Of a stretch of 64,000 nucleotides of DNA, positions 33,995 through 41,631 are shown in pieces (the first letter of the stretch is position 1; each line of letters begins with the position of its first letter). The stretch covers positions 2,480,001-2,544,000 of the forward strand of contig NZ_CP060295.1 of NCBI RefSeq assembly GCF_014302995.1, given 5' to 3'. Under the pieces are notes generated by a model that saw nothing but the letters and a program-made list of their open reading frames with translations, made no database searches and had not been told where the DNA came from. A program made the position numbers and the translations under genes. Origin of the DNA: Variovorax sp. PAMC26660 (GTDB lineage: Bacteria; Pseudomonadota; Gammaproteobacteria; Burkholderiales; Burkholderiaceae_C).

Positions 33995-34573
33995 ATGAGC
34001 CACCTGAACGACTACCTCGCCGAAAAACGCGCCGCCGTGCTGGCACGCAATGCCGCTGTCGAAGCCGGCACCGCACAGCCCTTGCAACTCAAGGCCAGCG
34101 TGAAGGCCGAAGGCCGCAGCGGTGTGCGCCGCCTGCGCATTCGCGACCACCAGATCATCAGCGACAGCCCGCCCGACTTCGCGGGCTACAACCTCGGCCC
34201 GAGTTCGCCCGAGCTGCAGCTCGGCGTGCTCGGCACCTGCGTCACGCACATCTTTCTGATCCAGGCGGCCGAGCGCCAGGTGCCGCTCGAAAGCCTCGAA
34301 GTGGAAGTGACCGGCATCATCGATCCGCGCGGCGGCAAGCCGGGGCATGAGCACACGCCCATCTGGCCGCACCAGATCGGCTACACGGTGCACATCGACT
34401 CGCCCGCGAGCCGCGAAGACATCGACGCGCTGTTTGAGGCGGTGGAACGCAACTGCCCCATCCTCAACCTGCTGCGCAATCCGCAGACCATCCGCGCCGA
34501 GGTGAAGCTCATCAACTCGAAGGCGCAAGCGGCCAACGCGCCGTCGAAAGCGGGCGATGCCATCGCTGCTTGA
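33995..34573 (+). CDS. OsmC/Ohr family protein in an ABC operon
   Basis: A 192-residue OsmC-fold protein. Both catalytic cysteines of the family are visible: one in LGVLGTCVTHIFLIQAAER and one in VERNCPILNLLRNPQTI, and the arginine/glutamate frame is plausible, so peroxidase activity on organic hydroperoxides is possible. It lies within the importer operon between the permease and the first ATPase, and its last 17 bases overlap the ATPase gene. An OsmC protein there hints that the imported compound, or its oxidation, yields peroxides or reactive sulfur; this is inference. Confidence 0.88.
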   Translation: MSHLNDYLAEKRAAVLARNAAVEAGTAQPLQLKASVKAEGRSGVRRLRIRDHQIISDSPPDFAGYNLGPSSPELQLGVLGTCVTHIFLIQAAERQVPLESLEVEVTGIIDPRGGKPGHEHTPIWPHQIGYTVHIDSPASREDIDALFEAVERNCPILNLLRNPQTIRAEVKLINSKAQAANAPSKAGDAIAA

Positions 34574-35423
34574 GATTCGCGGGCTCACGCGCCGCTTCGG
34601 CGGCCTCACCGCAGTGAATGCGGTCGACCTGCAAGTGGGCGAGGGCGAACTGCTCAGCGTGATCGGCCCCAACGGCGCGGGCAAGACCACGCTGTTCAAC
34701 CTCGTGACCGGCCTCGACCGGCCCGATGCGGGGCAGGTGCTGTTCGACGGGCAAGACATCACCGGCCTGCCGGCGCAACAACTCGCGCAGCGCGGGCTGG
34801 CGCGCACTTTCCAGCATGGCCGGGTGTTCGCGAATCTCTCGGTGCTCGACAACGTCTTGGTCGGCGCGCACACGCGGCTGCGCGCCGTGAAACCGCGCGT
34901 GGGCGGCGTGCCGGGGCTGGGCGCCCTGGCCGAACTGGCGCTTGCGCTGGTGCAGCCTGCCGCCGTGCGGCGCGAGGAAGAGGCGCTGCGCAAGGACGCG
35001 CACGAGATCATCGCGCTCTTCGGCGAGCGGCTCACGCCACGCACCGACCATCCGGCGTACAGCCTCTCGTATGCGAACCGTCGCCGCGTGGAGATCGCAC
35101 GCGCGCTCGCGCTCAAGCCGCGCCTGCTGCTGCTCGACGAGCCCACGGCCGGCATGAACGAAAGCGAGACCGCCGAGATGCTGGAGATCATTCGCGGCCT
35201 CAAGGCACGCGGCCAGACCATCCTGCTGATCGAACACAAGCTCGATCTCGTGATGCAGTTGTCGGACCGCGTGGTGGTGCTCGACGACGGCCGCAAGATC
35301 GCCGAGGGCCTGCCCGACGAGGTGCGCAACGACCCGGCCGTGATCGAGGCCTACCTCGGCCATCGCCATGTGGGCGAGGCGCGCGACGTACGTGAAGCAA
35401 GCGAAGAAGCGGTGCCCGCATGA
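34557..35423 (+). CDS. ABC transporter ATP-binding protein, LivG-like
   Basis: A 288-residue ATPase of the HAAT importer. Walker A is GPNGAGKTT, Walker B is LLLLDEPTAGMN, and the H-loop is LLIEHKLD. The signature motif, usually LSxGxQ, is written LSYANRRRVEIARALA, a LivG-type variant in which the Gln is replaced. The C-terminal EAYLGHRH ending is typical, followed by an extra 18-residue tail. It overlaps the OsmC gene by 17 bases and the second ATPase gene by four (ATGA). Confidence 0.94.
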   Translation: MPSLLEIRGLTRRFGGLTAVNAVDLQVGEGELLSVIGPNGAGKTTLFNLVTGLDRPDAGQVLFDGQDITGLPAQQLAQRGLARTFQHGRVFANLSVLDNVLVGAHTRLRAVKPRVGGVPGLGALAELALALVQPAAVRREEEALRKDAHEIIALFGERLTPRTDHPAYSLSYANRRRVEIARALALKPRLLLLDEPTAGMNESETAEMLEIIRGLKARGQTILLIEHKLDLVMQLSDRVVVLDDGRKIAEGLPDEVRNDPAVIEAYLGHRHVGEARDVREASEEAVPA

Positions 35424-36268
35424 TCGCCACCGTCGCCCGCACCGGCCTTCTTGCCCCCTCGCCCCTGCGGGGAGAGGGCTGGGGTGAGGGGCTGCCCGAA
35501 CGCAGCGCGGCACCCGCCTCCAATGCCGCTACGCAACCCCTGCTGCAACTCAGAAAGATCAACAGCTTCTACGGCCCCGTGCAGGCCCACTTCGACCTCG
35601 ACATCGAAGTGCGCAAGGGCCAGATCGTCAGCCTGCTCGGCGGCAACGCCAGCGGCAAGTCGACCACGATGAAGATCGTGCTCGGGCTGCTCAAGCCGCG
35701 CTCGGGTGAAGTCAACTTCAACGGCGCATCCACGCTCGGCCTGAGCACGCCGCAGATTATCCGCAAGGGCATCGGCTCGGTGCCCGAGGCGCGCCGCCTG
35801 TTCCCCGCGATGAGCGTGCGCGAGAACCTGCTCATGGGCGCCTATGCGCGCAGCGACCGCAAGGGCGTGGCCGAAGACCTCGAACGCATGCTCGAGCTGT
35901 TTCCGCGTGTGGCCGAGCGCATCGAGTTCCAGGCCGGCACGCTCTCGGGTGGCGAGCAGCAGATGGTGGCGATGGCGCGCGCGCTCATGGGCCGCCCGCA
36001 ACTCATCTGCATGGACGAGCCGACCATGGGCCTGTCGCCGCTGTATGTCGACAAGGTGCTCGAACTCATCGCGCGCATCAACAGCCAGGGCGTCTCGGTC
36101 TTCATGGTCGAGCAGAACGCCAGCCTGGCACTGCAGATCGCGCACCACGGCTACGTGCTGCAGACCGGGCGCATCGTGCTGTCGGGCCCGGCGCGCGAGC
36201 TGCTGGCCGATGCGCGCATCCGCGATGCCTACCTCGGCGGCGAGGGCGCAGCCCGCACCGCCTCTTGA
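35420..36268 (+). CDS. ABC transporter ATP-binding protein, LivF-like, with repeat-derived N-terminus
   Basis: A 282-residue ATPase, about 40 residues longer than usual LivF. The core begins at LLQLRKINSFYGPVQAHFDL; Walker A is GGNASGKST, the signature is LSGGEQQMVAMARAL and Walker B is LICMDEPTMGLS, and the H-loop is VFMVEQNA, where Gln-Asn replaces the His as in many LivF proteins. The first 40 residues contain SPLRGEGWGEGLPE, encoded by a GC-rich interspersed palindrome (35456-35490). No ATG, GTG or TTG lies in frame between the first codon and the core, so the extension appears to be translated. It overlaps livG as ATGA. Confidence 0.93.
   Translation: MIATVARTGLLAPSPLRGEGWGEGLPERSAAPASNAATQPLLQLRKINSFYGPVQAHFDLDIEVRKGQIVSLLGGNASGKSTTMKIVLGLLKPRSGEVNFNGASTLGLSTPQIIRKGIGSVPEARRLFPAMSVRENLLMGAYARSDRKGVAEDLERMLELFPRVAERIEFQAGTLSGGEQQMVAMARALMGRPQLICMDEPTMGLSPLYVDKVLELIARINSQGVSVFMVEQNASLALQIAHHGYVLQTGRIVLSGPARELLADARIRDAYLGGEGAARTAS
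35456..35490. repeat. interspersed palindrome inside the livF-like gene
   Basis: CCCTCGCCCC and GGGGTGAGGG (one wobble) flank a GGGGAGAGGG inner repeat. It is an example of the SPLRGEGWGEG-encoding element scattered in many proteobacterial genomes. Here it is inserted in frame, giving residues 13-24 of the ATPase. Confidence 0.75.
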
Positions 36269-36300
36269 ACCATCTATCGGACACACGGAGAACGATCACC

Positions 36301-37194
36301 ATGCCATTGACACTCGACCACATCGTGATCGCGGTGCACGACCTCGAACGCAGCATCGCCAACTACGGCGCGCTCGGTTTCCACGTGCTGCGCGGTGGCG
36401 ATCACCCGGGCCGTGCCACGCACAACGCGCTGGTGGTGTTCGGCGACGGCAGCTACTTCGAGCTGATCGCGTGGCGCCAGCCGTCACCCAACGAACGCTG
36501 GTGGCAACTGCTGCAGCGGCATGGCGAAGGCATCGTCGACTTTGCGCTGTTGCCGCGCGACACCGCCATCACCGTGGCCGACGCCAAGGCGCGCGGCCTC
36601 ACGCTCGAAGGCCCGCTCGACGGCGGCCGCGTGCGCCCCGACGGCGAACGCCTGCGCTGGCAGACCGCGCGTGCGCCCTCGGCCGACTTGCCTTTCCTGT
36701 GCGGCGACCTCACGCCGCGCGCCTTGCGCGTGCCCGAAGGCGAAGCGCGCGTGCATGCCAACGGCGCGCTCGGCGTGGCCAGCCTGGCGATTGCGGTACG
36801 TGACCTCGATGCCACATTGGCGCGCTACCGCGCCTTGCTCGGCATCGTGCCCGACGATGCCGACACCCACATCGGCGAGCCGGTGGCGGTGCCGGGCAGC
36901 AACCTGCGCGTGGCGGTCATTGCGCTGGGCGGCAGCGTGCTCGTGCTGTCATCGCCGCGCGAGAACGCATCGACCGCGCAGGAGGGCAGCGACACGCTCA
37001 CGCAACGGATCGCTGCGCGTGGTGAAGGTCCGTATGCGCTGGTGCTGCACACCGACCGCCCGCAATCGACCGGTGTGTTCGACCTGGCACGCACCCATGG
37101 CGCGTTGATCGAACTCGACCTGCCGCCGCTGGAGCGCCATGCGAAGCATGGCAGCGCACATGCAGATCAGGCCAACAGCGTAGTGGGTGGATAG
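36301..37194 (+). CDS. VOC family protein, glyoxalase-like domain
   Basis: A 297-residue protein made of two VOC-type halves. The first starts LTLDHIVIAVHDLERSIANY and ends near FCGDLTPRALRVP, which is the Glyoxalase_3 (PF13468) type; the second begins VASLAIAVRDLDATLARYRA. Candidate metal ligands are His in LDHIVI and Glu in YFELIAWR. The reaction is unknown; related proteins sit in catabolic operons. It follows the second ATPase gene after 32 nt and ends the six-gene importer operon, so it may act on the imported compound. The ATG at 36301 is chosen over an in-frame start at 36265. Confidence 0.85.
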   Translation: MPLTLDHIVIAVHDLERSIANYGALGFHVLRGGDHPGRATHNALVVFGDGSYFELIAWRQPSPNERWWQLLQRHGEGIVDFALLPRDTAITVADAKARGLTLEGPLDGGRVRPDGERLRWQTARAPSADLPFLCGDLTPRALRVPEGEARVHANGALGVASLAIAVRDLDATLARYRALLGIVPDDADTHIGEPVAVPGSNLRVAVIALGGSVLVLSSPRENASTAQEGSDTLTQRIAARGEGPYALVLHTDRPQSTGVFDLARTHGALIELDLPPLERHAKHGSAHADQANSVVGG

Positions 37195-37221
37195 GTCACT
37201 GCCGCATCGAGGAGGTGGCGT

Positions 37222-37614
37222 TCAGGCCGCCCGCTCGTGCAGCTGGAACACATTGCCTTCGGGGTCGTGCCCATCGCAATGGCGGTGGCCGTTGAATTCC
37301 CACTCCGCCTCTGCCGGCTTCAGGGCACCGCCGTTCTCGGCCGCCTGTTGGCGCGCACCTGCGAGGCTGGCCACCGGGAAGATGAATTTCAGCGCGGTGT
37401 TTTCGCGCAGCACCGGCGGCTGCGCGATCTGTACCTTGGCCGCGATGCCCGGATTCATCGCGACAATGAAGAGCTGCAGCGCCGGCGAGGCCAGGCTCGC
37501 GTGGTCGGGTTCCGGTGGCGAGAGCGTCAGCCCCGCGACCTTCGCGTAGAAGGCGCCCACACGGGCAACGTCCTTGGCATAGATGACGGCTGCTGCAACG
37601 GCTTGATCTGGCAT
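37222..37614 (-). CDS. VOC family (glyoxalase/bleomycin resistance-like) protein
   Basis: A 130-residue single VOC unit pair. It begins with MPDQAVAAAVIYAKDVARVG and ends with HRHCDGHDPEGNVFQLHERA, where the DPEGNVFQL strand is typical of the family. The Glu ligand at the C-terminal strand is replaced by Gln in VFQLHE, so metal binding is doubtful. The ATG at 37614 is preferred to a GTG six bases earlier. It converges on the importer operon and is divergent from the CPBP gene, only 13 nt away, so their promoters must overlap. Confidence 0.82.
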   Translation of the reverse strand: MPDQAVAAAVIYAKDVARVGAFYAKVAGLTLSPPEPDHASLASPALQLFIVAMNPGIAAKVQIAQPPVLRENTALKFIFPVASLAGARQQAAENGGALKPAEAEWEFNGHRHCDGHDPEGNVFQLHERAA

Positions 37615-37627
37615 ACGCACTTCCTCG

Positions 37628-38356
37628 ATGGTTTCTTCACTGTTCGGCTACCTCGTTTCGATTCTGCCTGCGGGCGTGCTCGCGCTGGCTCTGCTGCTGC
37701 TGATTCCACGCGCTCTGGTGGGCGCGCGGGTGGCCGTGCACATCCTGTTCTTCATCCTGGCGCGCGATGCCATGAGCCCTGCGGGTTTCTGGCAACTGGA
37801 CGCGGGCTCGATGCGCCTGAGCGGATCGGCGCCGGTGCTGTTTGCGCTGGCGGGCATGTCTGCCGCGCTGGTCATCGGCGTGGCCTGGCTGGAGCGCGGG
37901 GCGCGCGAGGGCATGGCGTGGTGGGGCAAGGGGCGCATGGTGCCGTCGGTGCTCTGGGGCGTGCTGGGTGCGGTGGTCGTTACCGCCATCGCTGCGGCAT
38001 TGAAAACTGCGCTGGGGCTGCCATCGCTGCCGGCGCCGGACTCTTCCATGTACGCGCCGATCCTGGTCTTCGCGCTGCTGGGCAATGCCTACGAAGAACT
38101 GCTGTTTCGCGGCATGCTGCAGCAGCGCTTGGGACAGCACATGTCGGCGACGCGCGCGTGGGTCGTGGCAGCAGTGCTGTTCAGCCTGTGTCATGCGTGG
38201 CTGGCGTTGATCGTCACGCGCGTGGGCCTGCCGGTGCTGGTCTTCACGCTGATCGAAGGGCTGGTCGCGGGCTTCGTGTACCGGCGTGCGGGCTTGCTGG
38301 GTGCCACGCTGGCGCACGGTCTTGCGATCTTCGCGCTCGCGATCGGCTTGTACTGA
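37628..38356 (+). CDS. CPBP family intramembrane metalloprotease
   Basis: A 242-residue polytopic membrane protein of the CAAX protease/bacteriocin-processing (CPBP, Abi) family. The signature is complete: EELLFRG near residue 158, then SLCHAWLAL and GATLAHGLAI carrying the metal-ligand histidines. About seven hydrophobic segments are visible. Members cleave prenylated proteins in eukaryotes; in bacteria they are linked to self-immunity or membrane stress, but this one has no bacteriocin genes next to it. It ends 6 nt from the convergent HxlR-type regulator gene. Confidence 0.9.
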   Translation: MVSSLFGYLVSILPAGVLALALLLLIPRALVGARVAVHILFFILARDAMSPAGFWQLDAGSMRLSGSAPVLFALAGMSAALVIGVAWLERGAREGMAWWGKGRMVPSVLWGVLGAVVVTAIAAALKTALGLPSLPAPDSSMYAPILVFALLGNAYEELLFRGMLQQRLGQHMSATRAWVVAAVLFSLCHAWLALIVTRVGLPVLVFTLIEGLVAGFVYRRAGLLGATLAHGLAIFALAIGLY

Positions 38357-38362
38357 CGCGGA

Positions 38363-38791
38363 TCAGGCCGATCGGCCCGCGATGTGCGCCTTGCGCATCT
38401 CGGCCTGCATCTTCTTTTGCAGCGGCAGGCCGCCTTTTTCGAGCGCTGCCGCGGGCGCTGCGCTTTGCTTCGTTGCCGGCCGGTGCTTGCGCCCCCAGAT
38501 GCCGAGCTGCGTCACCACCGGCAGCAGGTCGATGCCCCTCGGCGTGAGGCTGTAGATGGCCTTCTGCTTGTGGCTCGGGTCGTCGGTCTTGGTGAGCACG
38601 CCGTGTTCGACGAGCGTGTTCAGCCGCTCGGTCAGGATGTTCGAGGAGATGCCTTCCTCGGACTGCAGGAACTCCCGGAAATGCCGCTTGCCGGCAAACA
38701 TCATGTCGCGAACGATCAGCAGGCTCCAACGGTCGCCGAGGACTTCGAGCGCGAGGTTGATCGGGCACAGCGATTTTTGTTGGGTGGCCAT
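38363..38791 (-). CDS. HxlR-family transcriptional regulator
   Basis: A 142-residue winged-helix regulator. The family core is seen as CPINLALEVLGDRWSLLIVR, FAGKRHFREFLQSEEGISSN and YSLTPRGIDLLPVV, with a Cys near residue 9 that in some HxlR members senses redox or aldehydes. The ATG at 38791 follows AGGA by seven bases and is preferred; two longer starts would place codons over the repeated operator-like sequence in the promoter. A basic tail of about 40 residues (GRKHRPATKQSAAPAAALEK) extends past the fold. It is divergent from the reductase-like gene at 38904 and likely controls it. Confidence 0.92.
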   Translation of the reverse strand: MATQQKSLCPINLALEVLGDRWSLLIVRDMMFAGKRHFREFLQSEEGISSNILTERLNTLVEHGVLTKTDDPSHKQKAIYSLTPRGIDLLPVVTQLGIWGRKHRPATKQSAAPAAALEKGGLPLQKKMQAEMRKAHIAGRSA

Positions 38792-38814
38792 CGGGCTTTC
38801 CTGCATCTTGAGAA

Positions 38815-38874
38815 ACTGATTGCATTTTCGCACCAGTCATCCAATACTTCGACTGATTGCATTTCAAGATCAGT
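38815..38874. promoter_or_regulatory. operator-like repeats between hxlR-type gene and reductase gene
   Basis: ACTGATTGCATTT occurs twice as a perfect 13-base direct repeat (38815-38827 and 38852-38864), 37 bases apart centre to centre, and the second copy is followed by ATCAGT (38869-38874), an inverted match to its own ACTGAT. HxlR regulators bind such sites in divergent promoters and usually act as autoregulators. Confidence 0.65.
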
Positions 38875-38903
38875 TGAACTCACGGGACCGAAGGAGAGAC
38901 AAC

Positions 38904-39494
38904 ATGCGAAAGCTCGTGCTGCAGATGCAGATGTCCGTCGATGGTTACGTCTCGCCAGCCAACGGCAATCTCGACTGGCAGGTGTGGGGGTGGGGCGATC
39001 GCTGGGCCTGGGACGATGGGTTGAAGGAAGACTTCAACACTGTCTTCGACGGCGTCGACACCATCTTGCTGAGCCGCAAGATCGCGCAGGAGGGCTACCT
39101 CGACCACTGGGGGCGTGCCGCGAAGAACTATCCGGCGAACCCGCACTACGCCTTTGCACAGAAGGTGGTCGATGCGCAGAAGGTCGTGCTCACCGACAAG
39201 CTGAAGGCATCGCGCTGGGAGCGCACCGTCATCGCGCGCGGCGGCATGGCCGATGAAGTGAACGCGCTCAAACGGCAGGGTGGAAAGAGCATCCTCTGCA
39301 TCGGCGGCGTGGGCTTCGCGTCCTCGCTCGTGGCGCAGGGGCTGGTCGACGAGTTCCAGTTCTTCGTCAATCCCACGGCCGTGGGCGGCGGTCGCTCGGT
39401 GTTTCACGACACGCAGCAGGGCCACAAACTGCGCCTGCTTCAATCCACGGGCTACGAATGCGGTGTCGTGGTCAACCGCTACGCCCCGATTTGA
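38904..39494 (+). CDS. dihydrofolate reductase / RibD C-terminal family protein
   Basis: A 196-residue protein of the DHFR-like RibD C-terminal fold. It begins MRKLVLQMQMSVDGYVSPANG, has the GVDTILLSRKIAQEGYLDHW block and ends with ILCIGGVGFASSLVAQGLVD and the conserved FFVNPTAVGGGRSVF. These small proteins use NAD(P)H but most have no known substrate and do not replace folate enzymes. It is divergent from an HxlR-type gene, a frequent pairing in proteobacteria, so it is probably induced when that regulator senses an electrophile. Confidence 0.9.
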   Translation: MRKLVLQMQMSVDGYVSPANGNLDWQVWGWGDRWAWDDGLKEDFNTVFDGVDTILLSRKIAQEGYLDHWGRAAKNYPANPHYAFAQKVVDAQKVVLTDKLKASRWERTVIARGGMADEVNALKRQGGKSILCIGGVGFASSLVAQGLVDEFQFFVNPTAVGGGRSVFHDTQQGHKLRLLQSTGYECGVVVNRYAPI

Positions 39495-39618
39495 AGGACA
39501 ACACCTCGTGCGGATACCGGCGCTTACCTGATTTCACCTGACCGAGACCTGAAGTGTTCGATCCGGACACAAGCCCGGCCCACAATGGACTCGTCATCAA
39601 CGCATGAAGGAGTTCCAG

Positions 39619-40050
39619 ATGATCAGCAATTCAAAGAGCATGGCCGTCGCTGTCGCGGCGCTCGCGATGTGCATGGCCGCGGGGAGCGCCTTTGCGCAAG
39701 ACCGCCGCTTCGACGGACGCCCCGGCGATGGCCGCCCTGGTGACGGTCGTTATGAACAGCGCGACCGCAACTTCGATCGCGGTGGCCCACGTGGCGGCTA
39801 CCGCGGCAACCAGGACTTCCGCGACGGCCGCCAGTTCGATCGCCGTGGCTTTCCGCAGCCGCACGTCGAATGGCGCCGCGGTGGCCGCGTGCCGCCCGAG
39901 TACCTGGGCCGCAACTACGTGGTGAACGACTGGCGCGGCTATCGCCTGCAGGCACCACCCCGTGGCTATCAATGGGTTGGCGTGGGCGGGGACTTCGTGC
40001 TCGCGGCCATTGCCACCGGCGTGATCGCGAACATCATCGCAGGCCAGTAA
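39619..40050 (+). CDS. RcnB family periplasmic protein
   Basis: A 143-residue exported protein. The signal peptide (MAVAVAALAMCMAAGSAFA, cleavage before QDRRFD) is followed by an Arg/Asp/Gly-rich low-complexity stretch with the imperfect repeat RPGDGRPGDGR, then the RcnB-type end: RGGRVPPEYLGRNYVVNDWR and a hydrophobic GGDFVLAAIATGVIANIIAG. RcnB of Escherichia coli tunes nickel and cobalt export. The ATG at 39619 is chosen because AAGGAG precedes it correctly; the ATG 15 bases earlier overlaps that ribosome binding site. A terminator follows. Confidence 0.82.
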   Translation: MISNSKSMAVAVAALAMCMAAGSAFAQDRRFDGRPGDGRPGDGRYEQRDRNFDRGGPRGGYRGNQDFRDGRQFDRRGFPQPHVEWRRGGRVPPEYLGRNYVVNDWRGYRLQAPPRGYQWVGVGGDFVLAAIATGVIANIIAGQ

Positions 40051-40076
40051 ACAGCCGCGTCGGTTCGCGACAACCC

Positions 40077-40110
40077 AAAGCCGCCGCAGGTCACTGTGGC
40101 GGCTTTTCTT
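40077..40110 (+). terminator. rho-independent terminator after the RcnB-type gene
   Basis: AAAGCCGCC (40077-40085) pairs with GGCGGCTTT (40098-40106), followed by TCTTTGG. It is 27 bases after the stop codon. The A-run before the stem lets it also act weakly in the opposite direction, on the hypothetical gene ending at 40129. Confidence 0.85.
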
Positions 40111-40128
40111 TGGGGGGGAAGGTGGCCT

Positions 40129-40392
40129 TCAGGCCAGTGCGGTGGGCACGGACTGGGCGCACACATTGCGCCCGGTGATGGTCAGCCGAAGGCCACCGCC
40201 GTGCCATTCGAGCCAGTTAAGGCTCACATACGCGTCGATGTCGCTGTCGTCGATGCGGTCGGCCTGGCGGCTTTGCAGAAGCTCCACCGTGGCGGGCAAA
40301 GCCCGTCTCAACCGCTCGCGCCGTTCCGCTGCATCGGCGGCCTTGAGGGCGGCCCTTGTTTGCTGTTGCTGCTGCTGCGGGGTCGATGCCAT
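40129..40392 (-). CDS. conserved hypothetical small protein
   Basis: An 87-residue protein of unknown function. The N-terminus has a run of six Gln (TPQQQQQQTRAALKAADAAE) leading into a charged helix, then DDSDIDAYVSLNWLEWHGGG and a short RLTITGRNVCAQ end. The latter part looks like a compact folded unit shared, to my memory, by hypothetical proteins of Comamonadaceae. The ATG at 40392 is taken because upstream codons are basic and low-quality. No signal peptide or membrane span is seen. It follows the CysB-like gene on the same strand after 127 nt. Confidence 0.6.
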   Translation of the reverse strand: MASTPQQQQQQTRAALKAADAAERRERLRRALPATVELLQSRQADRIDDSDIDAYVSLNWLEWHGGGLRLTITGRNVCAQSVPTALA

Positions 40393-40519
40393 TGCTGATC
40401 CGTTTCCAGGAAGCCAGGGAATTAACCCGAATGTACGCCCCTTGTGTGAAGGCGCATTCTTCTTTTTTAACCTCTTTGTCGTCCGTAGTACACGCCACGC
40501 AACAGCCGCTGGACAGCCC

Positions 40520-41464
40520 CTAGATTTCGTAGTGCGATGCCCTTGCCTCATCGCCCAAAGCCTTCTCCACAACCGCACGCGTCAACGTGGGTGCGAACGA
40601 CTCGATGAACGCATAGACGTACTTGCGCAGGTAGGTGCCGCGCCGCACCGCGAGCTTGGTGAGGTTGATGCCGAACAGGCGCCCCGCGTCGAGCGCACGC
40701 AGTTGCGTGTCGCGCTCCGCTTCATAGGCCACACCGGCCACGATGCCCACGCCCAGGCCCAACTGCACGTAGGTCTTGATCACGTCGGCATCCATTGCGG
40801 CGAGCACGATGTTGGGCTGCAGCCCGCGCTGCTCGAAGGCCTCATCGATGCGCGAACGGCCGGTGAAGCCGGTGTCGTAGGTAATCAGCGGATAGCGTGT
40901 GAGCGCATCGAGCGTGAGCGGTGCATCGAGCAGCGGATGCTCCGGCGGCACGATCACCGAATGCGTCCAGCGGTAGCAGGGCAGGGCGACCAGTTGCGGG
41001 TAGTCGCCCAATGCTTCGGTGGCAATGCCCACGTCGGCCTCGCCGTCGAGCAGCATCTGCGCGATCTGCTTGGGCGAGCCTTGGTGCAGGTGCAGTTTCA
41101 CGTTCGGAAACTGCGTGCGGAATTCCTGCACCGCCACCGGCATCGCGTAGCGTGCCTGCGAATGGGTGGCCGCCACCGAAAGCAGGCCGCTCTGCTGCGC
41201 GACGAACTCCTGTCCGGCGTGCCGCAGGTTGCTGCTCTCCATGAGCATGCGCTCGATGATCGGCAGCACATGGCCACCCGGCTCTGTGAGGCCGGTCAGC
41301 CGCTTGCCGGCGCGCACGAAGAGCTCGATGCCGAGTTCCTCTTCGAGTTCGCGGATCTGCCGGCTCACGCCGGGCTGGGAGGTGTGAAGGGTGTGCGCGA
41401 CTTCGGTCAGGTTGAAGCCGCAACGAACGGCCTCGCGTACCGAGCGCAGTTGTTGAAAGTTCAT
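40520..41464 (-). CDS. cysB: LysR-family regulator, CysB/Cbl subgroup
   Basis: A 314-residue LysR-type regulator. The helix-turn-helix is MNFQQLRSVREAVRCGFNLT with TEVAHTLHTSQPGVSRQIRE, the precise CysB form. The effector domain contains VAATHSQARYAMPVAVQEFR, GEADVGIATEAL and VQLGLGVGIVAGVAYE, as in CysB and Cbl, which bind O- or N-acetylserine and switch on sulfate assimilation and sulfonate use. Length is close to the family's usual 324. Sulfur-assimilation targets are not in the window. It is divergent from the TetR-type gene. Confidence 0.92.
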   Translation of the reverse strand: MNFQQLRSVREAVRCGFNLTEVAHTLHTSQPGVSRQIRELEEELGIELFVRAGKRLTGLTEPGGHVLPIIERMLMESSNLRHAGQEFVAQQSGLLSVAATHSQARYAMPVAVQEFRTQFPNVKLHLHQGSPKQIAQMLLDGEADVGIATEALGDYPQLVALPCYRWTHSVIVPPEHPLLDAPLTLDALTRYPLITYDTGFTGRSRIDEAFEQRGLQPNIVLAAMDADVIKTYVQLGLGVGIVAGVAYEAERDTQLRALDAGRLFGINLTKLAVRRGTYLRKYVYAFIESFAPTLTRAVVEKALGDEARASHYEI

Positions 41465-41604
41465 CTGGCGCGAAAGGGTCGGGGCCCCGGAGCGGAGCCG
41501 ACGGGCGATTCTCCGTACAAGTGCTTATTCGGGGAACGATGCGTTTGTTGGTTTCACATGAGCAAAACATCTTTAGAGCCTTTGTCGGTAGGTCTCTTGT
41601 AATT

Positions 41605-41620
41605 TCGCACGTCCGTGCTA
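41605..41620. promoter_or_regulatory. putative TetR operator 1
   Basis: TCGCACGTCCGTGCTA, a near-palindrome (GCACG and CGTGC around TC), ends 11 bases before the TetR-type start. The same 16-base layout recurs before the 37-codon gene at 42279-42294, and nowhere else that I noticed, so it is very likely the regulator's own site. Confidence 0.75.
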
Positions 41621-41631
41621 AAGTTCGCCGC

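Noticed and set aside
40393..40578. Longer start for the 87-residue hypothetical protein
   Set aside because: The upstream codons overlap the CysB-like gene end and are a basic low-complexity run; the ATG at 40392 fits better.
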